A stretch of DNA of 64,000 nucleotides, taken from the NCBI GenBank assembly GCA_036381015.1, contig DASVDR010000025.1, positions 1-64,000 of the forward strand, in the 5' to 3' direction. Shown in pieces: positions 20,055 through 28,286 of the stretch (position 1 is its first letter; the number at the start of each line of letters is the position of its first letter). The notes under the pieces were generated by a model. That model did not search any database. It saw nothing but the letters and a program-made list of their open reading frames with translations, and was not told the DNA's origin. A program made the position numbers and the translations under genes. The stretch comes from Gammaproteobacteria bacterium (GTDB taxonomy: Bacteria > Pseudomonadota > Gammaproteobacteria > Steroidobacterales > Rariloculaceae).

Positions 20055-20104
20055 AAAAAGGTGTCAGACACGATTTCCTGAAAAATCGTGTCTGACACCT
20101 TTTT
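20055..20104. terminator. Perfect 22-bp palindrome with A/T ends (GTGTCAGACAC element)
   Basis: The arms 20055-20076 and 20083-20104 are perfectly complementary around a 6-nt loop, beginning with five A and ending with five T. It would terminate transcription in both directions. The core GTGTCAGACAC is itself nearly palindromic. A partial copy of the left end (AAAAAGGTGTGA) precedes it at about 20039-20050, so it looks like an inserted repeat element rather than a terminator evolved in place. Confidence 0.75.
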
Positions 20105-20130
20105 CATTGTCGGGGGAGGAGGAGCATCGG

Positions 20131-20916
20131 ATGGATCTCGGACTGAAGGGCAAGAATGCGGCGATCACCGGGTCGAGCCAAGGCATCGGCTTCGCCATCG
20201 CGACGGCGCTCGCGAAGGAGGGCTGCAACGTCGCGCTGTCCGCGCGCGGGCAGGAGCGGCTGGACCGTGCCGTGGCCGAGCTCGAGGCGCTCGGAGTGAA
20301 GGCGATCGGCATCGTCGCCGATCTCGCGACCGAAGCAGGCTGCCGCCGATTCGCGGAGGGCGCCGCGGAAGGCCTCGGCGGCCTCGACATTCTGGTGAAC
20401 AACGTCGGCGGCATGATCCCGGGGACTCTCGAGACCCTGTCCCCCGAGCAGTGGTCCGTCGCGCTGAACGTGAATCTGATGGCAGCCGTTTACACGACGA
20501 AACACGCGCTGCCGCATCTGAAGAAGGGGCGCTCGCCGCGCATCCTCAACGTGTCGGGCGTGACCGGCAAGCAGCTCTTGCCGGGCTCGTGGACGACGAC
20601 GATCCCGAACGCGGGGATCATCGCGTTCTCGAAGCTGATGGCCGGCGATCTCGGCGCGGCGGGCATCACGGTCAACAACATTTGCCCGGGCTTCACGAAC
20701 ACCGAGTCCTGGGGTCCGCGCGCGGAAGCGATGGCCAAGGTGCGCGGAACCTCGGCCGATCAGGTGCGCGCCGGCATCGCGGCTCAGACGCTGCTCGGCC
20801 GATGGGCCGAGCCCGAGGAGATCGGCAACGTGGCCGCGTTTCTCGTCTCGGAGCGCAACGGCTACATGACCGGCACGACCGTCGAGGTCGACGGCGGCTT
20901 CAACAAGTACATTTGA
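20131..20916 (+). CDS. SDR-fold protein lacking the catalytic Tyr-Lys pair
   Basis: The 261-residue protein has a complete Rossmann N-terminus: NAAITGSSQGIGFAIA (about residues 9-24) and LVNNVGG (about 87-93). Ser142 (NVSGVTG) matches the catalytic serine, but where YxxxK should follow 14 residues later the sequence reads T156-T-I-P-N160, so both Tyr and Lys are replaced. The segment NAGIIAFSKLMAGDLGAAGI then realigns with normal SDRs, as does the ending TTVEVDGGFNKYI. GGGGGAGGAGGAG at 20111-20123 is a strong ribosome site for the ATG at 20131; an in-frame extension upstream only reads through the palindrome. Enzyme activity is doubtful or uses a different mechanism. Confidence 0.85.
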   Translation: MDLGLKGKNAAITGSSQGIGFAIATALAKEGCNVALSARGQERLDRAVAELEALGVKAIGIVADLATEAGCRRFAEGAAEGLGGLDILVNNVGGMIPGTLETLSPEQWSVALNVNLMAAVYTTKHALPHLKKGRSPRILNVSGVTGKQLLPGSWTTTIPNAGIIAFSKLMAGDLGAAGITVNNICPGFTNTESWGPRAEAMAKVRGTSADQVRAGIAAQTLLGRWAEPEEIGNVAAFLVSERNGYMTGTTVEVDGGFNKYI

Positions 20917-20928
20917 ACCCGCGGGCGC

Positions 20929-22239
20929 TCACCACCAGCCGGCGCGCTCGCGCAGCGCGCGGTTCGATTCGCGGGCCTCGGCGACGATCGTCTCGACGTC
21001 GAGCGTCGTGAGCCGGCCCGCCCGCTTCAACACGCGGCCGTCGACGATCACGGTGTCGACGTTCCCCGGATGGACGGCCTCGACGACGAGGTGCGCCGCA
21101 TCCGTCAGCACGGCGAGATTCGGGCGGCGCGTGTCCAGCAGGATCATGTCCGCACGCTTTCCGGGAGTCAGCGAACCGATTGCGTGATCCATGCCGATCG
21201 ACCGCGCGCCTTCGAGCGTACCGAGCGCGAGAACGCGGCGCGCCGGAAGCGCGCGCTCGTCGCCGGCCTGCCCGTTCGCGAGATTCTGCACGGCCTTCAT
21301 GATCGCGAACGGATCGGCGTTGCCGGACAGCGCCGGCGTATCGACGGACAGCCCGAGCTTCACGCCGGCGGCGAGAAGCTTCAGCGTCGTCGGAATGCCG
21401 AAGCCGATCCGCAGCTCCGTGAACGGCGAGACGCTGACCGCCGCACCGCTCGCGGCGAGCGCCTCGACCTCCTCCTCCGTCGTCCAGATCGCATGGATGA
21501 TCTGCAGGTCGGGCGCCAGCAGGCCGCTACGCGCGAGCGCGGCAATGCCGCCCGCGGCCGCCTGCGAGGCGTTCGCGTGCACGGATGCCGGAAGCCCGAG
21601 CTCGCGCGCCTTGCGCAGCTCGCGCTCCGCTGCGGCTTCCACCTTGCCCGCCGCCGGGCCGGGCCATGCGAGGCCGAGCGTGAGACGGCCGCCGGCCGAG
21701 TAGTCCGGCCAGCCGCGCGCGAGTCGCTCGAGATCGTCGAGATCGATCAGCCCCGATCCCTGCTTCGCCGTCGGCCACCCATAGCCGAACCGCGCGCGTA
21801 TCCCGGACTCCGCGAGCGCGGCAAGGCTCGCCTCGGCGTGGGCGGGGCTGCGGACGTTGTGGCACCAGTCGTGGATATGCGTGATGCCGGAGTCGATCGC
21901 CTCGGCCGCCGCGAGACGAGTCGCGCGGTAGACGTCCGTCGGGGTGTAGAACACGCCGATGCCGCGTGACGTCGGAAAGTAGCCGTGCTCGGGGCGGTCC
22001 CCGGCCATGCTGCGCAGGAGCGTCGTCCACACGTGCCAGTGCGTGTCGACGAGCCCGGGCAGCGCAATCATCTCGCGGCCGTCGATGATCTCGGCGTCCG
22101 GGGCCCGGAGGTCCCGGCCGACGGCCGCGATCGCGCCGTCGCGCACGTGGACGTCGGCGTCGGGCAAGTCGCCGAGCGCCGGATCCATCGTCATCACGAA
22201 CGCGCGGCGGACCAGAAGCTCGTTCGCGCTCACGGCCAT
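20929..22239 (-). CDS. Amidohydrolase (cytosine deaminase/chlorohydrolase-like)
   Basis: The 436-residue metal-dependent hydrolase of the TRZ/ATZ-SSNA type has the metal site GLVDTHWHVWTTLLR (HxH, about residues 66-68), later histidines in ASVHANAS (about 220) and IIHAIW (about 245), and the aspartate in LSVDTPALSGNADPF (about 303). Small beta-sandwich elements flank both ends (LVRRAFVMTMDP and DTVIVDGRVLKRAG). Natural substrates of such enzymes include guanine, cytosine, S-adenosylhomocysteine and triazines; I cannot choose. Terminal GWW is unusual. It lies downstream of the aldehyde dehydrogenase on the same strand. Confidence 0.85.
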   Translation of the reverse strand: MAVSANELLVRRAFVMTMDPALGDLPDADVHVRDGAIAAVGRDLRAPDAEIIDGREMIALPGLVDTHWHVWTTLLRSMAGDRPEHGYFPTSRGIGVFYTPTDVYRATRLAAAEAIDSGITHIHDWCHNVRSPAHAEASLAALAESGIRARFGYGWPTAKQGSGLIDLDDLERLARGWPDYSAGGRLTLGLAWPGPAAGKVEAAAERELRKARELGLPASVHANASQAAAGGIAALARSGLLAPDLQIIHAIWTTEEEVEALAASGAAVSVSPFTELRIGFGIPTTLKLLAAGVKLGLSVDTPALSGNADPFAIMKAVQNLANGQAGDERALPARRVLALGTLEGARSIGMDHAIGSLTPGKRADMILLDTRRPNLAVLTDAAHLVVEAVHPGNVDTVIVDGRVLKRAGRLTTLDVETIVAEARESNRALRERAGWW

Positions 22240-22384
22240 CCCACCGCGGCCGCGGCCTTCCCGGGATCGAAGGCGTCGCCGCGAAGCGCTCGCGCGGCGC
22301 TTTCAGCTCGCGCGGCTGTTTTAGGACAGTGAATGGCGAGCGCGTCGAGCGCAAAGCCTTGCCCGCGTCGTGTCACGCGTCGGC

Positions 22385-23893
22385 TCACAGCGCCATGCAG
22401 ACGCTCTTCAGCTCCGTGTACATCTCGATTCCGACCCGGCCGTGCTCGCGGCCGATCCCGGATTGCTTGTAACCGCCGAACGGCATGTTCGGATCCACCG
22501 GGCCATGGCAGTTGATCCACACGGTGCCCGCCTTGATCTTCGGCACGAGACGGTGCACGGCCGTCAAGTCGTTCGACCAGATGCTCGCGCTCAAACCGTA
22601 CGGCGTGTCGTTCGCGAGCGCCGCGACCTCGTCCAGGTCGTCGAAGCGCTGCGCGACGAGCACCGGGCCGAAAATCTCTTCCTGAACGACCTTCATGTCC
22701 GGCCGGACGTCCGCCAACACGGTCGGCTTCACGAAGTAGCCCGGATGCTCCAGCCGATCGCCGCCGGCGATCACCGAGACGCCGGATGCGCGCCCGGACT
22801 CGATGTAATCGAGCACGCGCTGCTGCTGCTCGCGCGAGACGAGCGGCCCCATCTCCGTGCTTTCGTCGAGGCCCGGACCGAGCTTGATGCCGTTTGCGGC
22901 TTCCCCGATGCCTTCCACGACGCGGTCGAACAGCTTGCGATGCACGTAAAGCCGGGATCCCGCCGCGCACACCTGCCCGGCGTTGAAAAAGATCGCCTGC
23001 GAAGCGCCGCCGATCGCGGTCTGCGGATCCGTGTCCGGCAGCACGATCACCGGCGACTTGCCGCCGAGCTCGAGCGACACGCGCTTCAGCGTGGCCGTGG
23101 CAGCGATGTTGATCTGCTTGCCGACCTCGGTCGAGCCGGTGAACGCGATCTTGTCCACGCCGGGATGCGCGACGAGCGCGGCGCCCGTCGTCTCGCCGTA
23201 ACCGGTGACGATGTTCACGACGCCCGGCGGAAAACCGGCCTCGAGGATCAGCTCCCCGAGCCGCAGCGCCGTGAGCGGGGTCTGCTCGGCCGGCTTCAGC
23301 ACGCAGGTGCAGCCTGCCGCGAGCGCCGGTGCGAGCTTCCACGCGGCCATCGCGAGCGGGAAGTTCCACGGGATGATCTGCGCGACTACGCCGACCGGCT
23401 CGCGCAGCGTGCACGCCTGGAATTTGCCGCCGCGCCGGCCGCCGACCGAGACGTCGATCGTCGATCCCTCGATCTTCGTCGCCCAGCCGGCCATGTAGCG
23501 GAAGTAGTCGCGGCTGCCCGGGATGTCGACGATGCTCGCCATCCGCTTGGTCTTGCCATTGTCGAGGCTCTCGAGCTCGGCGAGCTCCTCCGCGTGCCGA
23601 TCGATCAGATCGGAAAGCTTCCAGAGCAACGCCTCCCGATGCGACGGGAGCAAGTCCCGCCACGGCCCGGCCTCGAACGCGCGTCGTGCCGCGGCGACGG
23701 CGCGATCGACGTCCGCGGCGCTCGAGTCCGCGACCGTCGCGATCTGCTCGCCGGTGGCCGGATCGTAGACGGGCACGACGGCCGACGATGCCGGCCCCAC
23801 CCACTCGCCGCCGATCAGGAGCCGCGGCGGCTGCTTCAAGAACGCCCTGACGGCCGGCGAAGGCGCCGGCTGGGCCGCAATCGCAACGCTCAT
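22385..23893 (-). CDS. NAD(P)-dependent aldehyde dehydrogenase
   Basis: The 502-residue ALDH resembles class 1/2 and phenylacetaldehyde-type enzymes. PWNFPLAMAAWKLAPALAAG (about residues 160-180) forms the cofactor site, ELGGKSPVIVLPDTD carries the general-base glutamate (about 262), and FFNAGQVCAAGSR carries the nucleophilic cysteine (about 296). EEIFGPVL and the C-terminal NMPFGGYKQSGIGRE are intact. On the minus strand AGGGAGA lies at ideal spacing before the ATG at 23893, favouring it over a GTG-type extension to 23947. It is flanked by two amidohydrolase genes, suggesting one catabolic route ending in oxidation of an aldehyde. Confidence 0.92.
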   Translation of the reverse strand: MSVAIAAQPAPSPAVRAFLKQPPRLLIGGEWVGPASSAVVPVYDPATGEQIATVADSSAADVDRAVAAARRAFEAGPWRDLLPSHREALLWKLSDLIDRHAEELAELESLDNGKTKRMASIVDIPGSRDYFRYMAGWATKIEGSTIDVSVGGRRGGKFQACTLREPVGVVAQIIPWNFPLAMAAWKLAPALAAGCTCVLKPAEQTPLTALRLGELILEAGFPPGVVNIVTGYGETTGAALVAHPGVDKIAFTGSTEVGKQINIAATATLKRVSLELGGKSPVIVLPDTDPQTAIGGASQAIFFNAGQVCAAGSRLYVHRKLFDRVVEGIGEAANGIKLGPGLDESTEMGPLVSREQQQRVLDYIESGRASGVSVIAGGDRLEHPGYFVKPTVLADVRPDMKVVQEEIFGPVLVAQRFDDLDEVAALANDTPYGLSASIWSNDLTAVHRLVPKIKAGTVWINCHGPVDPNMPFGGYKQSGIGREHGRVGIEMYTELKSVCMAL

Positions 23894-23993
23894 GGCGTCT
23901 CCCTGGTCTGCGAATTTCACCTCGAACTTTGCATCCGCGGCCCGCACCGCGCAACCGCGTCGGGTCGATCGGCGAAGCGCAGGTCTTGCACCG

Positions 23994-24875
23994 TCAGCGG
24001 AGCTTCAGGAGCGCGGCCGCGTTCTCCTTCAAAATCAGCGGGCGCACGTCGGGACGGAAGCCCGCCTGCTCGAAGTCCGCGAGCCAGCGGTCCGGCGTGA
24101 TCAGCGGGTAGTCCGAGCCGAACAGCACTTTGCGCTTCAGCAGCGTGTTCGCGTAATGCACGAGTTGCGGCGGAAAGTATTTCGGCGACCAGCCGGAAAG
24201 GTCGATGTAAACCTGCGGCTTGTGCAGGCAAATCGACAGCGCCTCGTCCTGCCACGGCCACGACGGATGAGCCAGGATGATCGGCATGTCCGGGAAGTCG
24301 ACCGCGACGTCGTCGATTTGCATCGGGTTGCCGTATTTGAGCCTGATTCCGCCCCCGCCCGGCATGCCCGTTCCCATCCCCGAGTGGCCGGTGTGGAACA
24401 GCGCCGGCAGACGCGCTTCCGCGATGACCTCGTACAGCGGATAGGCCGCCCGGTCGTTCGGAAAGAACTCCTGGAACTGCGGGTGGAACTTGAATCCGCG
24501 CACGCCGTAATGCTCGATCAGCCGGCGCGCTTCGCGCACGCCCTCGGCGCCGCGCCCCGGATCGATGCTCGCGAACGGGATCAGCACGTCGGAATGCTCG
24601 GCCGCAAGCTCGGCGACCTCCTCGTTCGGCACCGGCCGCAACCCCCGCGCGCGCTCCCCGTCGACAGAGAACACGACGCAGGCCATGCGGCGCTCGCGAT
24701 AGTACGCGGCGATCTCCGGAATCGTCGGCCGCGGATGATCGTGCTTGAAGTACCGCTGCGCGGCTTCCTGGAACGCCCGCGCCGCCGTATCCGCCGGCGC
24801 GCGCACCGAGGCCTCGACGTGGGCGTGCACGTCGATCGCCGCGAGCGCATCGACGTCGATCGCCGCCGCGCTCAC
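23994..24875 (-). CDS. Amidohydrolase-2 family decarboxylase/hydratase-like protein
   Basis: The 293-residue TIM-barrel protein is of the ACMSD / gamma-resorcylate decarboxylase / 4-oxalomesaconate hydratase superfamily. The metal motif is AIDVHAHVE (about residues 14-19); other ligands are LFHTGHSG (about 162), [10 protein letters not shown] (about 202) and the aspartate in [15 protein letters not shown] (about 250). A glycine-rich insert ([11 protein letters not shown]) follows the histidine at 162. The start overlaps the GST stop by 4 nt (24872-24875). The family does C-C bond hydration or decarboxylation of ring-cleavage products, which would fit a small aromatic-degradation cluster; substrate unknown. 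Confidence 0.85.
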   Translation of the reverse strand: MSAAAIDVDALAAIDVHAHVEASVRAPADTAARAFQEAAQRYFKHDHPRPTIPEIAAYYRERRMACVVFSVDGERARGLRPVPNEEVAELAAEHSDVLIPFASIDPGRGAEGVREARRLIEHYGVRGFKFHPQFQEFFPNDRAAYPLYEVIAEARLPALFHTGHSGMGTGMPGGGGIRLKYGNPMQIDDVAVDFPDMPIILAHPSWPWQDEALSICLHKPQVYIDLSGWSPKYFPPQLVHYANTLLKRKVLFGSDYPLITPDRWLADFEQAGFRPDVRPLILKENAAALLKLR

Positions 24876-25549
24876 GCGAGAATGCCTTGAACTTTCGACG
24901 CCGCCTCCTCCGCATTGCGCAGCATCTCATCGAAATCGCGGTACTCCGGCACCGCGAGCCCGCGCTGCACGGCCGGGCGCTCGCCGATCGCGTCGAGCCA
25001 TCGCGCGAGGTGCTCGAGGCCGTCGATCGAGACACCGGACCACTTGTATCCGCGCACCCAAGACCAGTTCGCGATGTCGGCGATCGAGTAGTCGCCGGCG
25101 AGGTACTCGTGCTCGGCCAGCCGGCCGTCGAGGACCTCGAAGAGGCGCCGCACTTCGCGCTGGTAACGCTCGATCGCGTACGGAATCTTCTGCGGCGCAT
25201 AACGGTAGAAGACGTTCGCCTGCCCCATCATCGGCCCGATACCGCCCATCTGGAACATGAGCCACTGGATCACGAGAGACCGGCCCTTCACGTCGGTCGG
25301 CAGCAGCCGGCCGGCCTTCTCGGCCAAATAGATCATGATCGCGCCCGACTCGAACACGGCGAAGTCGCCGTTGTCGTGGTCGACGATCGTCGGAATGCGG
25401 CCGTTCGGATTCAGCCGCAGGTACCACGGCTCCTTCTGCTCCTTCTTGTCGAGCGCGATCGGGCGCACCGTGTACTCGAGGCCGAGCTCCTCGAGCGTGA
25501 TGGACGCCTTCCACCCGTTCGGCGTCGAGGCCGTGAAAAGTTCGATCAT
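24872..25549 (-). CDS. Glutathione S-transferase, Nu-class (YghU/YfcG-like)
   Basis: The 225-residue protein has the thioredoxin-fold half [25 protein letters not shown] (TPNGxK is the Nu-class active-site region, where Thr/Asn rather than Tyr/Ser contacts glutathione). [29 protein letters not shown] (about residues 50-78) gives the cis-Pro and the ES pair, and [19 protein letters not shown] is typical of disulfide-bond reductase GSTs. The C-terminal helical domain ends about residue 215. The frame extends upstream to 25645 over a Thr/Asp-rich stretch, but MIELFTAS at 25549, with GGAG upstream, is the natural start. Coupled to the following amidohydrolase. Confidence 0.9.
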   Translation of the reverse strand: MIELFTASTPNGWKASITLEELGLEYTVRPIALDKKEQKEPWYLRLNPNGRIPTIVDHDNGDFAVFESGAIMIYLAEKAGRLLPTDVKGRSLVIQWLMFQMGGIGPMMGQANVFYRYAPQKIPYAIERYQREVRRLFEVLDGRLAEHEYLAGDYSIADIANWSWVRGYKWSGVSIDGLEHLARWLDAIGERPAVQRGLAVPEYRDFDEMLRNAEEAASKVQGILA

Positions 25550-25700
25550 CGCGAGCTCCGTTTCGTCGTCGTCCGTTTCGTCGTCATGAAGATGCCGCCG
25601 GCACGCGGCGGCCGCATCCGTATAGCTTAGTGTCGCGTCCCGCAAATACCTATACAGCGGCTATCGGCTACAGCCGCGTATTCGTCGTTCACGCGCCTCG

Positions 25701-25828
25701 AAGCCGCGCGAACGCCGAAAGGGGCCGGGTCGAAGCCGCGCGAACGGCGAAGGTGGCCGGGTCCAAGCCGCGCGAACGCTGAAGGTGGCCGGGTCCAAGC
25801 CGCGCGAACGCTGAAGGTGGCCGGATCT
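25701..25828 (+). repeat. 32-bp tandem direct repeat, four units
   Basis: Units begin with AAGCCGCGCGAACG at 25701, 25733, 25765 and 25797, an exact period of 32 bp. Units 3 and 4 are nearly identical; unit 1 is the most diverged, as in a decaying or expanding minisatellite. There are no spacers, so it is not a CRISPR. The last unit runs into the left arm of the palindromic repeat. Confidence 0.85.
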
Positions 25829-25932
25829 CGACGTGTGCCTTTGCGAGGCCGTCGGCGGCCAGGACGGCCGCAGACGAGCCGCAGGGATGCACTTCCGGCG
25901 TGCCTCGCAAAGGCACACGTCGAGACCCGGCC
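25819..25932 (+). repeat. Structured palindromic repeat, copy 3 (complete)
   Basis: Outer arms 25819-25849 and 25902-25932 (31 nt) match with one mismatch; the inner 24 nt are perfect. The inner hairpin pairs 25851-25860 with 25866-25875 around an AGGAC loop (one mismatch), followed by GAGCCGCAGGGATGC and TTCCGGCG as in the other copies. Confidence 0.88.
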
Positions 25933-26117
25933 TACGCGGCGGCCTCAGGGCGACCGCTCTTCGATTGACGCCCGGTCGTACGCGGCGGTCTCAGGCGACG
26001 AGACGCGCGGTGCTCGCAGGCCGCCGCGCGCCTTTTGTCAGCCTGGCGCCCAGGCGGTAACCTACGCGCGCGCCCGGGCGGCACCACGTGATGCTGCCGG
26101 GAACGCCGGAGACTGAA

Positions 26118-27401
26118 ATGCACCTCACCGACGACGAGAAAGCCATGCTGGACGGCCGCGAGGGCAAGGCGCGGCAGAAGGCGATGCAGCTTCTCGTCCG
26201 CTATGCCGAAGCGCTCGGCGCCGATCGTTTCGTCGACGTGACGAACGTCGCCGGCGTGCCCGGCCAGCCGAACCTGTTCCTCCGCGACCGTTTCGGGGCG
26301 CGCGGCGGGCCAGATGCAATCTTCTCGCTGTTCGACCTCGACAGCGACGAGGTCGTCGACGTGCCGAGGATCACGACCCACGCATGCCATCTTCAGGGCG
26401 GCTACGACCCCGAGCAGTGGGCGCTGCTCGGCGCGTCGCGGGAAGCGGCCGAGCTCAGCCGGGACGGCGAGCGTCTTGCCGCGGAGCGCGGCATCGAGAT
26501 CCTGAAGACCTGCACGCCCTATCTCGCCGGCAACGTGCCGAAGCGCGGCGAGCACTGCGCGTGGATGGAATCCTCGGCCGTCGTCTACTGCAACTCCGTG
26601 CTCGGCGCACGCACGAATACCGAGGGCCGCGAAAGCACGAGCGCCGCGATGCTGACCGGAAAGATCCCGTACTGCGGCCTGCATGTCGACGCTTGCCGCT
26701 TGGGAACTCATCGCATCGACGTCGAGGTCGAGGTTGCGAGCGTCATGGATTGGGGCATGCTCGGGTACTTCGTCGGCGACGTCGTGCAGGAGCGGATCCC
26801 GGTCGTCACCGGCCTCTCGTCGCCGCCCGATGTCATCCGACACAAGCACTTCGGGGCCGCAGCCGCCTCATCCGGCGGTGTCGAGATGTACCACCTCGCC
26901 GGCATCACGCCCGACGCGCCGACGAAGGAGGCCGCGTTCGGCTCGAACCGGCCGGTGGACGTCTTTCGCTACGGTGCCGCGGAACGTCGCCGCACCTACG
27001 AGACGCTGAACGCCAATGCCCGCGACCCGGACGTCGACTACGTGATGCTCGGCTGCCCGCACGCGGCTCTCGAGCAGATCCGCGAGGTCTGCCATCTCCT
27101 CGACGGACGGCGAATCAGCGAAAGCTGCCGGCTCTGGATCTTCACGTCGCGTTCAGTGCGCCGGCAGGCGGACGAGGCCGGCTACACGAAGGTGATTCAT
27201 GACGCCGGCGGTCGGGTCCTGACGGACACCTGCTCCGCGATTGGCCGCGCGCTGCCGCCGGGCACGAAAGTCGCGGCGCTCGATTCCGCGAAGCAAGTGC
27301 ATTATCTGCCGGCGATGATGGGTATCCAGGCCTGGTTCGGCTCCACCGAGGATTGCGTCCGCGCCGCGCTGACGGGGCGGTGGGATGGAGTGCCGCCGTG
27401 A
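26118..27401 (+). CDS. Aconitase X catalytic (large) subunit
   Basis: The 427-residue protein belongs to the aconitase X (formerly DUF521) group of the aconitase superfamily. Family segments visible include MHLTDDEKAMLDGREG at the start, ITTHACHLQGGYDP (about residue 85-98), LKTCTPYLAGNVPKRGEH (about 130-147) and WMESSAVVYCNSVLGARTN (about 149-167), whose cysteines are candidate iron-sulfur ligands. DTCSAIG follows near 374. Characterised bacterial members dehydrate cis-3-hydroxy-L-proline and archaeal ones mevalonate-5-phosphate; the substrate here is unknown. The stop overlaps the small-subunit start by 4 nt, showing the two-subunit arrangement. Confidence 0.9.
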   Translation: MHLTDDEKAMLDGREGKARQKAMQLLVRYAEALGADRFVDVTNVAGVPGQPNLFLRDRFGARGGPDAIFSLFDLDSDEVVDVPRITTHACHLQGGYDPEQWALLGASREAAELSRDGERLAAERGIEILKTCTPYLAGNVPKRGEHCAWMESSAVVYCNSVLGARTNTEGRESTSAAMLTGKIPYCGLHVDACRLGTHRIDVEVEVASVMDWGMLGYFVGDVVQERIPVVTGLSSPPDVIRHKHFGAAAASSGGVEMYHLAGITPDAPTKEAAFGSNRPVDVFRYGAAERRRTYETLNANARDPDVDYVMLGCPHAALEQIREVCHLLDGRRISESCRLWIFTSRSVRRQADEAGYTKVIHDAGGRVLTDTCSAIGRALPPGTKVAALDSAKQVHYLPAMMGIQAWFGSTEDCVRAALTGRWDGVPP

Positions 27402-27856
27402 GCGGCGCAGGAGTCGAGCGAGACTCCCGCGAGCTTCGCGCGGTGCTGCACGGGCGCAAGGTCGTCGGCGGCGTCGCGGAGGGCGAGGCGCTCGTGACGC
27501 GCGAGACGATCTCGGGCTGGGGAGGCGTGGATCCGATGACGGGCACGATCATCGAGACGCGTCACGAGCTGCGCGGCGTGAGCTTCAAGGACAAGATCCT
27601 CGTGTTTCGGGGCGCGAAAGGCTCCTCGGGCTGGTCGGTCGTGTTCCACACGGCGCGGCTCGCAGGCACGGCGCCGAAAGCAATGGTGTTCAACGAGATG
27701 ACGACGAAGGTCGCGCTCGGCGCCGTGGTCATGCGCGCGCCCGCGGTCACGGACCTCGACCGCGATCCGCTCGACGTGATCGAGACCGGCGACTGGGTGC
27801 GCGTGAACGGCGACGAAGGCACGGTCGAGGTCTTCGCGAAGCGCAAGGAAGGATAA
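27398..27856 (+). CDS. Aconitase X swivel (small) subunit, DUF126
   Basis: The 152-residue protein is the DUF126 swivelling domain that completes the aconitase X active site. Typical segments are LHGRKVVGGVAEGEALVT (about residues 14-31), SGWGGVDPMTGTI (about 36-48), RGAKGSSGWSVVFHTARLAG (active-site serine region, about 68-87) and the closing IETGDWVRVNGDEGTVEV. The GTG at 27398 overlaps the large-subunit stop (GTGA), so translation is coupled. AAGGAAGGA just before its own stop may serve the next gene. Confidence 0.9.
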   Translation: MSGAGVERDSRELRAVLHGRKVVGGVAEGEALVTRETISGWGGVDPMTGTIIETRHELRGVSFKDKILVFRGAKGSSGWSVVFHTARLAGTAPKAMVFNEMTTKVALGAVVMRAPAVTDLDRDPLDVIETGDWVRVNGDEGTVEVFAKRKEG

Positions 27857-27890
27857 GAGACTGCCGCCCCTCCGCGTCACGCAAGAGATC

Positions 27891-28286
27891 GTGATCCCGG
27901 ACGAGGAGCTCGAGCTCTCTGCAATTCGGGCGCAAGGCGCGGGCGGGCAAAACGTCAACAAGGTCTCGAGCGCCGCACATCTTCGCTTCGACGTCGCTGC
28001 TTCCCGTGCGCTGCCTGACGAGTGCAAACGGCGCGTCCTGGCCTTGCGCGACCGGCGAATCACGACCGACGGCGTCGTCGTGATCAAGGCGCAGCAGCAT
28101 CGCACGTTCGAGCGCAACAAGGCGGTCGCGCTCGAGCGGCTGCGGACCCTCCTCGAGCGCGGCTTGAGCGTGCCGAAGCCGCGCAAGCCGACGAAACCGA
28201 GCGCGGCCGCGGTCCGCAAACGGCTCGAGGACAAGGCCCGGCAGGGCGAGCTGAAAAGGCGCCGCAGGCGAATAGACGACGAATGA
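27891..28286 (+). CDS. arfB: Peptidyl-tRNA hydrolase ArfB (ribosome rescue)
   Basis: The 131-residue protein (from the GTG at 27891) is of the YaeJ/ArfB type that hydrolyses peptidyl-tRNA on stalled ribosomes lacking a stop codon. The GGQ motif sits in ELSAIRAQGAGGQNVNKVSSA, followed by ITTDGVVVIKAQQHRTFERNKAVALERL. The Lys/Arg-rich tail from about residue 92 enters the mRNA channel. Family members begin about 10 residues earlier; the in-frame codons from CTG at 27861 encode a matching stretch (LPPLRVTQEIVIPDEE), and AAGGAAGGA (27845-27853) is ideally spaced for that CTG. The true start may therefore be 27861. The stop overlaps the next gene by 4 nt. Confidence 0.9.
   Translation: MIPDEELELSAIRAQGAGGQNVNKVSSAAHLRFDVAASRALPDECKRRVLALRDRRITTDGVVVIKAQQHRTFERNKAVALERLRTLLERGLSVPKPRKPTKPSAAAVRKRLEDKARQGELKRRRRRIDDE

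Larger units (their letters stand above)
25550..26117. other. Repeat-dense intergenic region without a supported gene
   Basis: This 568-bp gap between divergent genes holds a four-unit 32-bp tandem repeat (25701-25828), the complete palindromic repeat copy 3 (25819-25932) and a two-unit 46-bp repeat beginning TACGCGGCGG at 25933 and 25979. Open frames crossing it are repetitive and do not look coding. Confidence 0.7.

Noticed and set aside
20047-20130. Upstream start for the SDR gene
   Set aside because: The added residues are encoded by the palindrome; the strong ribosome site at 20111-20123 serves the ATG at 20131.
25701-25828. CRISPR array
   Set aside because: The 32-bp units are contiguous with no unique spacers and no cas genes are near.
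26118-27401. Quinolinate synthase (NadA) or classical aconitase
   Set aside because: Length, the LKTCTPYLAGN and WMESSAVVYCNSVLGARTN blocks and the adjacent DUF126 gene identify aconitase X.
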